NCBI GenBank assembly: GCA_011064905.1
Contig: JAAKFW010000041.1
Span: forward strand, 1 to 10,031
Length of the DNA stretch: 10,031 nucleotides
DNA from: Candidatus Anoxychlamydiales bacterium
GTDB taxonomy: Bacteria > Chlamydiota > Chlamydiia > Chlamydiales > SM23-39
Direction of reading: 5' to 3'
Shown here: positions 1-7,176 of the stretch, in pieces
Layout of the letters: each line of letters begins with the position of its first letter
Numbering within the stretch: position 1 is the first letter of the stretch
Position numbers and translations under genes: made by a program
The notes under the pieces: generated by a model
Told to the model about the DNA's origin: nothing
Seen by the model: the letters and a program-made list of their open reading frames with translations, nothing else
The model's database searches: none

Positions 1-1
1 A

Positions 2-2875
2 ATTTTTGCGCAATATCGTAGTTTCGATCAAATCTATTTATTCAAAAGTGATGCTAAAGATTCTGTGACTTTAGAAGTATATGATTTAGGTTTAAATCGA
101 CTAAGAACAAGACCTATTACAACAGAGTCTCTTTCAGATATATATCATTTGCCAAGTGGTTTAGGAGGAAATGTTAAGGAGTGTGTAAATAGGCTTTTAA
201 AAGAAGGTTATCATCCCTCCTTGGAAGGTTGGGAATCTTCTGATTTTAAATCAGATGCAAGCAAGCTTGGTGAGCATTCGATGCTCAATATTGATAAAGT
301 AATTTCTGATGTTGAATCAAAAGTTGTAAAAAATCATCGGGATGACATAAATATTGACGAATTTACTTGCCCGATAACTCAATGTATAATGGAAGAGCCT
401 GTTATGACTAATTGTGGTCACTCATTTGAATCATGGGCTATCAGACAACATATCGAATATAATATGGGAAAAGCTCCATGTCCAAAATGTCGAGATCCTA
501 TACAAGAGGATAAACTGACCCTCAATTATAGTCTTAGAGATGCTATTGAATTGGAGCAAAAGAAAGTTCAAATATCTTCATTGGTACCTTCATTAAAAAA
601 TCTTTTCAAGGGAAAAAACAATGAAGATCTAGCGCAACCATTGTTAAAGCAGGCAAAAATACATTTAGAAAAGAAGGAGTATAATGAAGCATTGAGCTTG
701 AATATGAATGCAATAAAATACTGCAATAAAAGCGAATATTATACGAATATTCCTTTAATCTTTGAAAAGCAAAAAGAGCAAGCAAAAGCTTGTTTAGCTT
801 ACCTATATCTTAGCACATATCAGAAAGATTTTGCTGAATCTTTACAGAGTCTTCAAAAAGCATTTAAACTTGATTCAAATTTCCCCGAACTTGCTTTTTT
901 GATCGCTCAAACTTTTAAAAGAATTGAGAAGAATGAAGAAGCTGTATATTTCTATAGAAAAGCTGCAGAGGTGTTTTTAAGAAAAGATGAAAAAAAACAA
1001 GCTATTAAATGTTATCAAGAAGCGATATTTATTAAACCAGATTCTATGGAATTATATGACAATTTAGCATCTCTTTATGATGATAATAAACAAAAAGCTC
1101 ATATTTATTTAAAAGGAGCGCTTTATTTCATTTCAAAAAATCTATCTAAGGAAGCTGAATCATTATGTTCTAAAGCTAGAGAATATTGTTCAGAGGATTA
1201 CTTAATTCAACAACCTTACCTAGATTTATTGGAACAAGATGAACGATTGGATGAATTAACAAAAAATTGCTATGAGCTTGGAAAAATTTTTGAGAAAAAA
1301 AATGCCGATAAAGAAGCCATTGCTTGCTATGAAAAAATTATTAGGGTTTACAATTCTGCTGGACGTAATTCTGCTCGAATCTATCGCGATCTTATCTCTG
1401 TGGTTAGACGTAGTGAAACAAAAGAAAGATTACTATCTAAATACCTTGAATGGATTGCTGTTTGCATAAAAGCTAAAGACTGGAAAGAAAGCGAAGAAAT
1501 TACTAATGAGGCTATTTTAGTAATTGGAGAAGATTCACAACTTTTGAAAAAACTAAAAAAAATATATGGTCTTACAAAATCTGTTAAATTAGAACCAGTA
1601 TTACTAAGATTGGGTGAAGCCTATGAGAAAGAAACCAAGTTTGAGAAAGCACAAAAAGTTTATAAAGTGGCATGGGATGCATTTCAAAACATAAAAGCCT
1701 GTTTTTCTTTGACATCTTTATTGTCAGAAAAAGATGCTTCAATAGAAGCTTTAGAAATTTATAAAAAATTAGCTGAAAGGCTTTATTTAAATGGTGATAT
1801 GCAGAACTTGAATAAGTGTGTATCAAAAATGATAGGCTTAGATGTTAATTTGATTAATTTCAATCAACAAGAAAAAATGGCTTTTTTAGCTCAAAAATAT
1901 GCTTCAGATCTTTTTCTTAAAGTCAACGTTCTTCAGACGGATTTGAGTCATGCGAAAGAACAGTTGCGGTATAATTCAAATATAATTGCAACAATAACTT
2001 CGGATATAAAACCCATTAAAACTCTACAAGAACATACTGGAGATGTATGGACTTTAAAAATGTTGCCATATGATCAACTAGCTAGCGGATCCTTTGATAA
2101 AACAATCAAAATATGGGATTTGAATAATTTTCAATGTGTCGGAAATTTAATAGGACATAAAGCTGAGGTTCGATGTGTTGAACTATTACCTAATGGATTA
2201 TTAGCAAGCGGATCCATTGATAGTGCAATCAAAATATGGGATTTGAGGACATTTACTTGTAAAAAGACTTTAGATGATCATGTGGGAAGTGTTCAGGGTT
2301 TATTACCTTTATCTTTTAATCGCCTTGCAAGTGTATCTGGCGATAAAACAGTCAAAATATGGGATTTGAATAATTTTAAATGTGTGAAAACTCTAGAAGG
2401 TCATTCTTCACATATATGGAGTATTGAACTTTTATCAGATGGGTTATTTGCAACAAGTTCTGCGGATTGTACAATCAAAATATGGGATTTAGATAGTTAT
2501 GGATGTGTGAGGACTTTAAAAGGTCATGCTGAAAATGTTACGACGCTGCAGTTTTCGCCTCATAAGAATAATCTATTTAGTGGATCTTGGGATAATACAA
2601 TCAAAATATGGGATTTGAATAATTTTAAATGTGTGAAAACTTTAGAAGGTCATACAAATGTAGTAAGAGAACTAAAACTTTTATCAAAAGAGTTATTAGC
2701 ATCTGCCTCAGATGATAAAACAATCAAAATATGGGATCTAACTAAAGGGGTTTGTATAAAAACTTTGGAAGGCCCTAATAAAGTTTATGCTCTTGAACTT
2801 TTAGAGAATGGCCAGCTCGTTAGTGGTTCTTCTGATAAGACAATCAAAATATGGAATTTGCCTCGTTATGAGTAA
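2..2875 (+). CDS. U-box / TPR / seven-WD40 repeat protein, probably 5'-partial
   Basis: A multidomain eukaryote-like protein, likely a secreted E3 ubiquitin-ligase-type effector acting in the host cell (inference from domains). A GTG at 65 could start a 936-residue product, but no good ribosome-binding site precedes it and the frame stays open with sensible codons to base 2, so the true start is probably upstream of the window. Numbering from that GTG: the U-box lies at about 97-163 (TCPIT, EEPV, NCGHSF, CPKCRDP, then NYSLRDAI), TPR-like helical pairs fill about 190-620, a short helical linker follows, and seven WD40 repeats occupy about 654-934, each ending in IKIWDL or a close variant. Seven repeats make a full beta-propeller. 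Such proteins usually recruit an E2 through the U-box and bind a substrate through the propeller. U-box, RING, F-box and BTB expansions are known in amoeba-associated chlamydiae. No export signal is visible, as the N-terminus is missing. Confidence 0.85.
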   Translation: MFAQYRSFDQIYLFKSDAKDSVTLEVYDLGLNRLRTRPITTESLSDIYHLPSGLGGNVKECVNRLLKEGYHPSLEGWESSDFKSDASKLGEHSMLNIDKVISDVESKVVKNHRDDINIDEFTCPITQCIMEEPVMTNCGHSFESWAIRQHIEYNMGKAPCPKCRDPIQEDKLTLNYSLRDAIELEQKKVQISSLVPSLKNLFKGKNNEDLAQPLLKQAKIHLEKKEYNEALSLNMNAIKYCNKSEYYTNIPLIFEKQKEQAKACLAYLYLSTYQKDFAESLQSLQKAFKLDSNFPELAFLIAQTFKRIEKNEEAVYFYRKAAEVFLRKDEKKQAIKCYQEAIFIKPDSMELYDNLASLYDDNKQKAHIYLKGALYFISKNLSKEAESLCSKAREYCSEDYLIQQPYLDLLEQDERLDELTKNCYELGKIFEKKNADKEAIACYEKIIRVYNSAGRNSARIYRDLISVVRRSETKERLLSKYLEWIAVCIKAKDWKESEEITNEAILVIGEDSQLLKKLKKIYGLTKSVKLEPVLLRLGEAYEKETKFEKAQKVYKVAWDAFQNIKACFSLTSLLSEKDASIEALEIYKKLAERLYLNGDMQNLNKCVSKMIGLDVNLINFNQQEKMAFLAQKYASDLFLKVNVLQTDLSHAKEQLRYNSNIIATITSDIKPIKTLQEHTGDVWTLKMLPYDQLASGSFDKTIKIWDLNNFQCVGNLIGHKAEVRCVELLPNGLLASGSIDSAIKIWDLRTFTCKKTLDDHVGSVQGLLPLSFNRLASVSGDKTVKIWDLNNFKCVKTLEGHSSHIWSIELLSDGLFATSSADCTIKIWDLDSYGCVRTLKGHAENVTTLQFSPHKNNLFSGSWDNTIKIWDLNNFKCVKTLEGHTNVVRELKLLSKELLASASDDKTIKIWDLTKGVCIKTLEGPNKVYALELLENGQLVSGSSDKTIKIWNLPRYE
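353..554 (+). other. U-box domain with RING-like Cys/His residues
   Basis: Domain region inside the large protein. It keeps the U-box layout (CPIT, then M-x-x-PV, GHSF, a tryptophan-containing helix, CP, and NYSLR at the end), which normally folds without zinc. It also has C102, C107, C117, H119, C139 and C142, the last two as a CPKC knuckle. It therefore sits between a U-box and a RING. Whether it binds zinc cannot be judged from sequence. Confidence 0.7.
2024..2866 (+). repeat. Seven tandem WD40-coding repeats, two segments nearly identical
   Basis: Seven repeats of roughly 120 bp each encode the beta-propeller blades. A core coding for TIKIWDL recurs in every copy at nearly the same nucleotide sequence. 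Bases 2352-2404 (repeat 3) and 2601-2653 (repeat 5) match at 52 of 53 positions and lie 249 bp apart, two repeat lengths. Such DNA-level identity inside an otherwise diverged array points to recent duplication or gene conversion. Confidence 0.8.
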
Positions 2876-2924
2876 ACTGCTTTTATTTTGATAAGGATAA
2901 TTTTTTTATGAGAAAATCATAAGC

Positions 2925-2951
2925 TTGACAACTGGTCTTTTATTCTAATAT
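2925..2951 (+). promoter_or_regulatory. Sigma70-type promoter for the Inc-like gene
   Basis: A perfect -35 box TTGACA (2925-2930) is followed after 15 bp by TAATAT (2946-2951). The spacing is short, but the boxes are close to consensus and the expected start of transcription is about 25 bases before the ATG at 2984. Confidence 0.45.
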
Positions 2952-2983
2952 GGGTTTATTTGATCGCAAAAAAGAGATGTAAA

Positions 2984-3325
2984 ATGAGAGTAAATAAAGA
3001 CACAATAAATACGAGCCTTTTACGGCATTCAAATAAAAATAATCGAAACAGAACTTCATGCGCATGTACTTGTTTAATTACGATTTCAAGAATAGCCGCA
3101 GATACATTAGCTGTAATACCTGTTCTAGGGTTAGGGATAGGAATCCTTTACATTGAGGACTTGTATGGAGTTAATAGTAGGCTAATAACAATAATAACGT
3201 CTATCGGGGTAGTTGCAATGATGACTTGTTCCTTTGCAATAGTACACAGGAGCTGTAATAAATGGTTGAAAATCGAAGATGATGAAGTCTCAATCCCAAC
3301 TTTTATGCCATTCATGCCACATTAA
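2984..3325 (+). CDS. Small two-TM protein, candidate inclusion membrane (Inc) protein
   Basis: A 113-residue protein of unrecognised family. I chose ATG 2984 because AAAGAG (2971-2976) lies 7 bases upstream; a TTG at 2960 would add eight residues and would overlap the likely transcription start. The N-terminus is polar and basic with a small cysteine cluster (CACTC). It is followed by two hydrophobic segments of about 20-25 residues (about 31-56 and 67-88) joined by a short polar loop (EDLYGVNSR), then a short acidic C-terminal tail. This closely spaced hydrophobic pair is the bilobed pattern that defines chlamydial Inc proteins, which type III secretion inserts into the inclusion membrane. 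The call rests on topology only; a plain small membrane protein is the alternative. The gene has its own promoter and a terminator-like hairpin, so it appears monocistronic. Confidence 0.6.
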   Translation: MRVNKDTINTSLLRHSNKNNRNRTSCACTCLITISRIAADTLAVIPVLGLGIGILYIEDLYGVNSRLITIITSIGVVAMMTCSFAIVHRSCNKWLKIEDDEVSIPTFMPFMPH

Positions 3326-3352
3326 ACGATGTTCAATTGTTTTTATTTTTTC
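3324..3352 (+). terminator. Weak rho-independent terminator after the Inc-like gene
   Basis: A 7-bp stem (3324-3330 with 3336-3342, one G-T pair) and a five-base loop begin within the stop codon and are followed by a T-rich tail. The stem is AT-rich, so it would be a weak terminator. Confidence 0.4.
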
Positions 3353-3446
3353 TTATTCATGAGCTGACAAGAAATTCTTTAGCATTTACAAAAAATCACT
3401 CAATATCAATTAATGGATTCTGTTTTTTTAATTCAAGAGAGGTTTT

Positions 3447-4808
3447 ATGTTTAAAAAACTATTGGTACTTTGTTTATTTTCGTTTTTAATGGTTTATGCA
3501 CAAGAAGAAATATCGAAAAAATCATTTCAAAAAAACAAAGATATTGAATGTTTCCCTGCATTTAATAAATTACCTGATTTTACAATTTTTAGAGCTGAAG
3601 AATATGTTTACTCAGATTTGTATTATCAAATCATTAATTATTTGATAGATCACAATTTAACGGATTACGAAGCTTGCTTAGATGATATGAAAAGAGTTTT
3701 ATCGGAAGAGTTTATACAGGATATGAATGATACTTATGATTATTTTAATAATGAGCTAGAAGATTTAACAGAAGAAGCAGAAGAGTATAAAAAAGCTGCA
3801 AATTTTTCTTTAGGTGAACTAGAAAGCTATATAAATGAAGATCTTGATTTAGAAGAAAAAAATGATGATCTATTAATGTTAATTCATTTTTATGCGCAAA
3901 AAAATAAAATTGAAGAAATAGAGTCCTTAATTCCATTGCTAGATAATATTAATCCTGATTTTCAGAAACGTGCTAGCTATTGTTTGAATTTAGAAAATTA
4001 TAATGATCGATGCTGGAAAGATCAGGGAAACTTAATATTGATGAAATTATATTTTAAAATGAATTTACGAGAAAAAGCAGAGTTCTTATTTGATGAAATA
4101 GAAGATCAAAAAAAGAAAATACAAGCTTTTGCTCTAATGGCGCAATTTTATATGAAAGCTAAACATCCTTTTTCTTTTGAATCTTCTTTCAAAAGTGCAT
4201 TTATAGAAGGAGTTTTCGTAGAATCGCCTCATAATTATATGTTTTGGTTATGTTTAAGAAATTATGCGCCAGAAATATATTATAATCTCATTGAGAGTTG
4301 TCTAAATGAAGGGTGGTCTTTAACTATGTTAAAAAACACCTTTGACGGGGGAGAATTCTATGTAGATAGAAATACTAGTACATATGTAGAAGATTATTTA
4401 CCTTATAATTTTGCTCAATCGATATATTTTATTAGGGATCAAAAATACTCAGAAATTTCAAATATAAAACTTTCTAAAAGATCGACTTTTGAGAAAATTA
4501 TAAATACTCGTTTAATGGAAGAATATTATAACAATAGTGATTGGAAAAATTTTGATAAATTGATTAAAGAATATGCTCCTTTTGAGTGTTGGTATCAGAA
4601 TGATTGTAACCGTGATTATGATGAACGACAAGTTATAGCAATGCAAAGTTATTTAAAAAGAGGAGATTATGAATCTGCAATTAATGCTATTAAGACTCCA
4701 GATTCTGATTATTTGAAATATGATCAACCTCTAACGCGTGAAACAATGAAAATACTGATGTATTATATAGTGAAAAAAAACATCAAAGATAATAATGAGA
4801 AAAATTAA
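3447..4808 (+). CDS. Exported alpha-helical repeat protein of unknown function, upstream of trbC
   Basis: A 453-residue protein that I do not recognise. It starts with a clear Sec signal peptide: MFKK, a hydrophobic core, and a likely cleavage after VYA at residue 18. The sequence is not a lipobox. The mature part is acidic and almost wholly helical, with TPR-like helix pairs (for example around residues 190-245), and carries about eight cysteines. The ribosome-binding site AAGAGAGG (3435-3442) lies 4 bases before the ATG. Its last 14 bases overlap the start of trbC, which implies translational coupling and a joint role in the cell envelope. In F-like tra operons the gene before trbC is usually traU, but this protein shows no TraU features. 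It may be a lineage-specific envelope component of the transfer system, or an unrelated periplasmic solenoid protein. Confidence 0.75.
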   Translation: MFKKLLVLCLFSFLMVYAQEEISKKSFQKNKDIECFPAFNKLPDFTIFRAEEYVYSDLYYQIINYLIDHNLTDYEACLDDMKRVLSEEFIQDMNDTYDYFNNELEDLTEEAEEYKKAANFSLGELESYINEDLDLEEKNDDLLMLIHFYAQKNKIEEIESLIPLLDNINPDFQKRASYCLNLENYNDRCWKDQGNLILMKLYFKMNLREKAEFLFDEIEDQKKKIQAFALMAQFYMKAKHPFSFESSFKSAFIEGVFVESPHNYMFWLCLRNYAPEIYYNLIESCLNEGWSLTMLKNTFDGGEFYVDRNTSTYVEDYLPYNFAQSIYFIRDQKYSEISNIKLSKRSTFEKIINTRLMEEYYNNSDWKNFDKLIKEYAPFECWYQNDCNRDYDERQVIAMQSYLKRGDYESAINAIKTPDSDYLKYDQPLTRETMKILMYYIVKKNIKDNNEKN

Positions 4809-5244
4809 TTTTTTGTTCTTATTTTTTATGATGTCTAATCTTTATGCTGTGGATTTCCCGATATCTACAGAAAAAAGAGCCTGTACTAATTGCAGATTTT
4901 TTGAGAAAAACAGCGGAGATAATCAATCCGCTGTTTATATTTTCATATCGTTTTCTGTACCAGAAAACACATGGTTAGAATTAGATAGAACAACTTCGCC
5001 TATAAATAAGATATTTGTAGTTAGAGGAATTCCAAATAATAGTTTTGAAGCGTTTGAAAAACAAATAGCAGCATTAAAAGATACAGGATTTAGTTCTTCT
5101 GTAGAGATTAACCCTGAATTGTTTCATAAATATGAAATTAAAAATGTTCCAAGCTTTGTTGTAACGGATGGAGGGAGTTTTAAAAAAGTTTCGGGGAATA
5201 TTTCTTTGCAAACGGCTTTAGAAATACTTGAAAAGAAAGATTAA
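4795..5244 (+). CDS. trbC: TrbC, F-type conjugative pilus assembly protein
   Basis: A 149-residue periplasmic protein of the TrbC_Ftype family, needed for assembly of F-like conjugative pili together with TraW. A signal peptide (MRKI, then hydrophobic, cleavage near LYA at 18) is followed by the family core. This runs from a strand with SFSVPENTW, through FVVRGIPNNSFEAF, to VEINPELFHKYEIKNVPSF with the thioredoxin-like cis-proline loop. A CTNC pair at residues 30-33 lies before the first strand, not at the usual thioredoxin active-site position. At 149 residues it is shorter than F-plasmid TrbC but covers the core. The ATG lies inside the last codons of the upstream gene. No traN, traF or traH follows, so the operon stops here. 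The reading frame looks intact. Confidence 0.8.
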   Translation: MRKINFLFLFFMMSNLYAVDFPISTEKRACTNCRFFEKNSGDNQSAVYIFISFSVPENTWLELDRTTSPINKIFVVRGIPNNSFEAFEKQIAALKDTGFSSSVEINPELFHKYEIKNVPSFVVTDGGSFKKVSGNISLQTALEILEKKD

Positions 5245-5536
5245 ATGCACAAAATTTCTAATAGAAATTCGTAACTTTGAATCATTTTGCATATATAGAT
5301 TATATATAATATAAGTCTTATATATGATATACCTATACTTGCTAGTTCAAAAAAGTAATAGCATAAGCGATAATAAATAATGCTATCTTGGTTTCGAACC
5401 CGTCATTTGAAACAGCCTGAATCCATCTAGGCATAAATTGAATGGTACCAGTGTACATGGTAGAAACTGTTTTGAGAACATCCCTAATTTCCGATATTTT
5501 TTTAGCCAATATAGAAGTCTTTGATTTTTACGAATT
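5245..5536. other. Intergenic stretch after trbC: hairpins and AT-rich tract
   Basis: There is no + strand gene here. A perfect hairpin with a 7-bp stem (5253-5259 with 5263-5269, loop of 3) follows the trbC stop; it lacks a T-run and would be a poor terminator. Bases 5289-5335 are almost pure A/T and include a 15-base palindrome (5309-5323, ATATAAG and its complement around a single T). The rest overlaps the possible minus-strand relic described separately. Confidence 0.5.
5342..5527 (-). pseudogene. Possible gene relic, 61-codon open frame ending in a hydrophobic segment
   Basis: Reading the minus strand from 5527 to a TAG at 5342 gives 61 sense codons. They include EIRDVLKTVSTMYTG and FMPRWIQAVSNDGFE and end in a hydrophobic IALFIIAYAITFLN. 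The composition looks protein-like, in contrast to the stop-rich other frames, but a stop sits immediately upstream at 5530-5528. There is no ATG before the middle of the frame, only a TTG at 5509 without a clear ribosome-binding site. I read it as the C-terminal remnant of an unidentified gene broken by the neighbouring insertion or deletion events. Chance is a real alternative. Confidence 0.25.
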
Positions 5537-5669
5537 TTTCACCAGTTATATAATCATATATAGCGAAATCTTATATTTAACCTGACATTCCGCCAATTAT
5601 ATAGCTATATTTAGCGGAATCTGGTTTTTATTTGACATTTCGCCAATTATAATGTTATATTTAGCGAAA
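5537..5669 (+). repeat. Three 32-bp palindromes at 50-51 bp period upstream of the ATPase gene
   Basis: Units lie at 5537-5568, 5588-5619 and 5638-5669, separated by 19 and 18 bp. Each has the plan TTYCGCCA - AT-rich centre - TTAGCGRAA, with CGCCA (CACCA in the first) and AGCGG or AGCGA arms exactly 27 bp from end to end. The centre is itself partly palindromic, as in TATAGCTATA of unit 2. Units 2 and 3 are each preceded by TGACA, so a 50-bp block has been duplicated along with part of a promoter. The arrangement fits tandem operator sites. Confidence 0.8.
5632..5660 (+). promoter_or_regulatory. Promoter of the ATPase gene, covered by palindrome 3
   Basis: TTGACA (5632-5637), a 17-bp spacer and TTATAT (5655-5660) form a near-consensus sigma70-type promoter with an expected start about 22 bases before ATG 5690. 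Palindrome 3 begins right after the -35 box and covers the spacer, the -10 box and the start point, so a protein bound there would block transcription. A second, weaker copy (CTGACA 5582-5587, CTATAT 5605-5610) sits on palindrome 2 with the same geometry. Confidence 0.55.
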
Positions 5670-5689
5670 AGTTAAAAAAGTGGGGTAAC

Positions 5690-7150
5690 ATGGGGGAAAT
5701 TATTGGAAGGAAAGAAGAGATAAAAAAATTGCAAGATTTAATTAATTCTACCCAAGCAGAATTATTAGCTATTTATGGGAGAAGAAGGGTTGGTAAAACA
5801 TATTTAATAAGCGAATTTTTTAAAGATAAGGGGGTTTACTTTGAATTGAATGGGATTCCGAAAGGCAAAATGTCAGATCAACTCAGACGTTTCCCCATGG
5901 CTTTTCATGAAGCATTTTTATCGCCAGAGATTCTACCTTATCCTAAGGATTGGACAGAGGCTTTTTCTTTACTGATTAAAAAATTAAAAAAAATTCCGGA
6001 AAAACGTAAAGTAATTTTCTTTTTTGACGAATTGCCTTGGTTAGCAACTCCTCGATCTGATTTGCTTATTTCTCTGGAGCATGCATGGAATCGTTATCTT
6101 TCTAGAAGAAAAAATTTTATAATGATTTTATGTGGATCTGCTGCGTCATGGATGATTAACAAAATTATTAATAATAAAGCGGGACTTTATGGACGTTTAA
6201 CCGAGAAAATACAACTTCAGCCTTTCTCTCTTTCAGAAACTGAAGATTATTTGAAAGCCAAAAATATTCAACTTGATAGGAAACAGATTGTGGAAATTTA
6301 TATGGTAACGGGGGGAACTGCAAAATATTTAAATCACATTAAAAAAGGTCTTTCATCTTCTCAAATTATTCAATCATTATGTTTTTCTCCTCAAGGATTT
6401 CTTGCTACTGAATATAAACTCTTATTTCAATCTCTTTTTGATAATGCTAAAATACATACAGATATACTCGAAACACTTTCAGAATCAAAACATGGATTAA
6501 CACTTGTCGAAATAATAAAAAAAACTAATATTAGTTCTGGTGGCCGTTTATCTAATATATTAAATGAATTGGAAAGTTCTGGATTTATACAATTTATTCC
6601 ATTTTATAATAAACGTAAAAAAGAAGGGCATTATCGCATTATTGATGAATATTCTCTTTTTTATTTGGCTTGGATAAGACAAGCTTTGTTTAATCAAAAC
6701 AGACCTATCAGTAATAATTATTGGCTAAATTTACATCGATCTCCAAAATTTTTAAATTGGGCCGGATATGCTTTTGAAAATATATGTTTAAAACATATTA
6801 ATAGAATCATTGAAGCTTTAAAAATATCGATTGTTAGCAAAAGTGTTGCTTATTGGGCTTATCGACCAAGAAAAAAAGAAAAAACATCTGGAGCTCAAAT
6901 TGATTTGATCATAGATAGATCAGATAATTGTATCAATTTATGCGAGATAAAATTTTCTGATAGTAAATTTGTTATTAAAAAAGACTATGCAGAAAAAATG
7001 AATCAAAAAAGAGAGGTATTTCGATCTATAACAGAGACAAGGAAAACACTTTTCAATACGATAATAACATCTTATGGAGCAATTGAAAATGCAGCATATC
7101 ATTCTTGTATTGATCAACAAGTAGATATTAATAGTCTTTTTATGTTTTAG
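5690..7150 (+). CDS. ATPase_2/DUF234-type ATPase with C-terminal PD-(D/E)XK-like nuclease domain
   Basis: A 486-residue protein of the prokaryotic family of STAND-like or AAA-type ATPases fused to DUF234. The N-terminal half has Walker A GRRRVGKT (30-37), Walker B VIFFFDELPW (108-117), a sensor-like strand ending in CGSAASWM (148-155) and the family signature GLYGRLTEKIQLQPFSLSE (165-183). A winged-helix region spans about 256-312. The C-terminal domain shows E363 in GYAFEN, D405 in QIDLIID and E419-x-K421 in CEIKF, an apparently complete PD-(D/E)XK set. The family's cellular role is poorly known. The ATG is preceded only by a weak GTGGGG at 5680-5685. The gene stands alone between tra remnants, with related palindromes on both sides, and looks like an inserted cassette. 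Autoregulation through the upstream palindromes is inference. Confidence 0.85.
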   Translation: MGEIIGRKEEIKKLQDLINSTQAELLAIYGRRRVGKTYLISEFFKDKGVYFELNGIPKGKMSDQLRRFPMAFHEAFLSPEILPYPKDWTEAFSLLIKKLKKIPEKRKVIFFFDELPWLATPRSDLLISLEHAWNRYLSRRKNFIMILCGSAASWMINKIINNKAGLYGRLTEKIQLQPFSLSETEDYLKAKNIQLDRKQIVEIYMVTGGTAKYLNHIKKGLSSSQIIQSLCFSPQGFLATEYKLLFQSLFDNAKIHTDILETLSESKHGLTLVEIIKKTNISSGGRLSNILNELESSGFIQFIPFYNKRKKEGHYRIIDEYSLFYLAWIRQALFNQNRPISNNYWLNLHRSPKFLNWAGYAFENICLKHINRIIEALKISIVSKSVAYWAYRPRKKEKTSGAQIDLIIDRSDNCINLCEIKFSDSKFVIKKDYAEKMNQKREVFRSITETRKTLFNTIITSYGAIENAAYHSCIDQQVDINSLFMF

Positions 7151-7176
7151 CGCCAGTTTTATATTAATAAAAGCGG
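7151..7176. repeat. Fourth, diverged palindrome directly after the ATPase stop codon
   Basis: CGCCA (7151-7155) starts on the base after the TAG stop, and AGCGG (7172-7176) closes a 26-bp unit with an AT-rich, partly self-complementary centre. The arms and spacing match the three upstream units (27 bp), and the flank extends the match with GGCG (7175-7178) opposite CGCC. As RNA it could fold into a stem and act as a transcription terminator. As DNA it may be the same protein-binding site on the far side of the gene. Confidence 0.55.

Noticed and set aside
1272..1826. Open frames inside the U-box/TPR/WD40 gene (1272-1469 + and 1584-1826 -)
   Set aside because: They lie in other frames of a clearly coding region, lack ribosome-binding sites and have no recognisable domain.
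2906..2922. TTATGA/TCATAA hairpin as terminator of the large gene
   Set aside because: The stem has only 6 AT-rich pairs and the T-run precedes rather than follows it.
2960..2983. TTG start for the Inc-like gene
   Set aside because: It would overlap the probable transcription start and lacks a ribosome-binding site, whereas ATG 2984 has AAAGAG at good spacing.
3745..3936. Minus-strand 63-codon frame
   Set aside because: Leucine- and phenylalanine-rich antisense of an acidic helical coding region; a shadow of the exported protein gene.
5388..5405. TTTCGAACC-like string resembling a tRNA T-arm
   Set aside because: The stem does not pair beyond two or three bases and no acceptor, D or anticodon arm could be laid out around it.
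5537..5669. Three regularly spaced repeats resembling a short CRISPR array
   Set aside because: Repeats are strongly diverged perfect-centre palindromes, spacers are only 18-19 bp and similar to one another, no cas gene is present, and the last unit overlaps a promoter.
6938..7120. Minus-strand 60-codon frame
   Set aside because: Antisense of the nuclease domain of the ATPase gene; no start signal.
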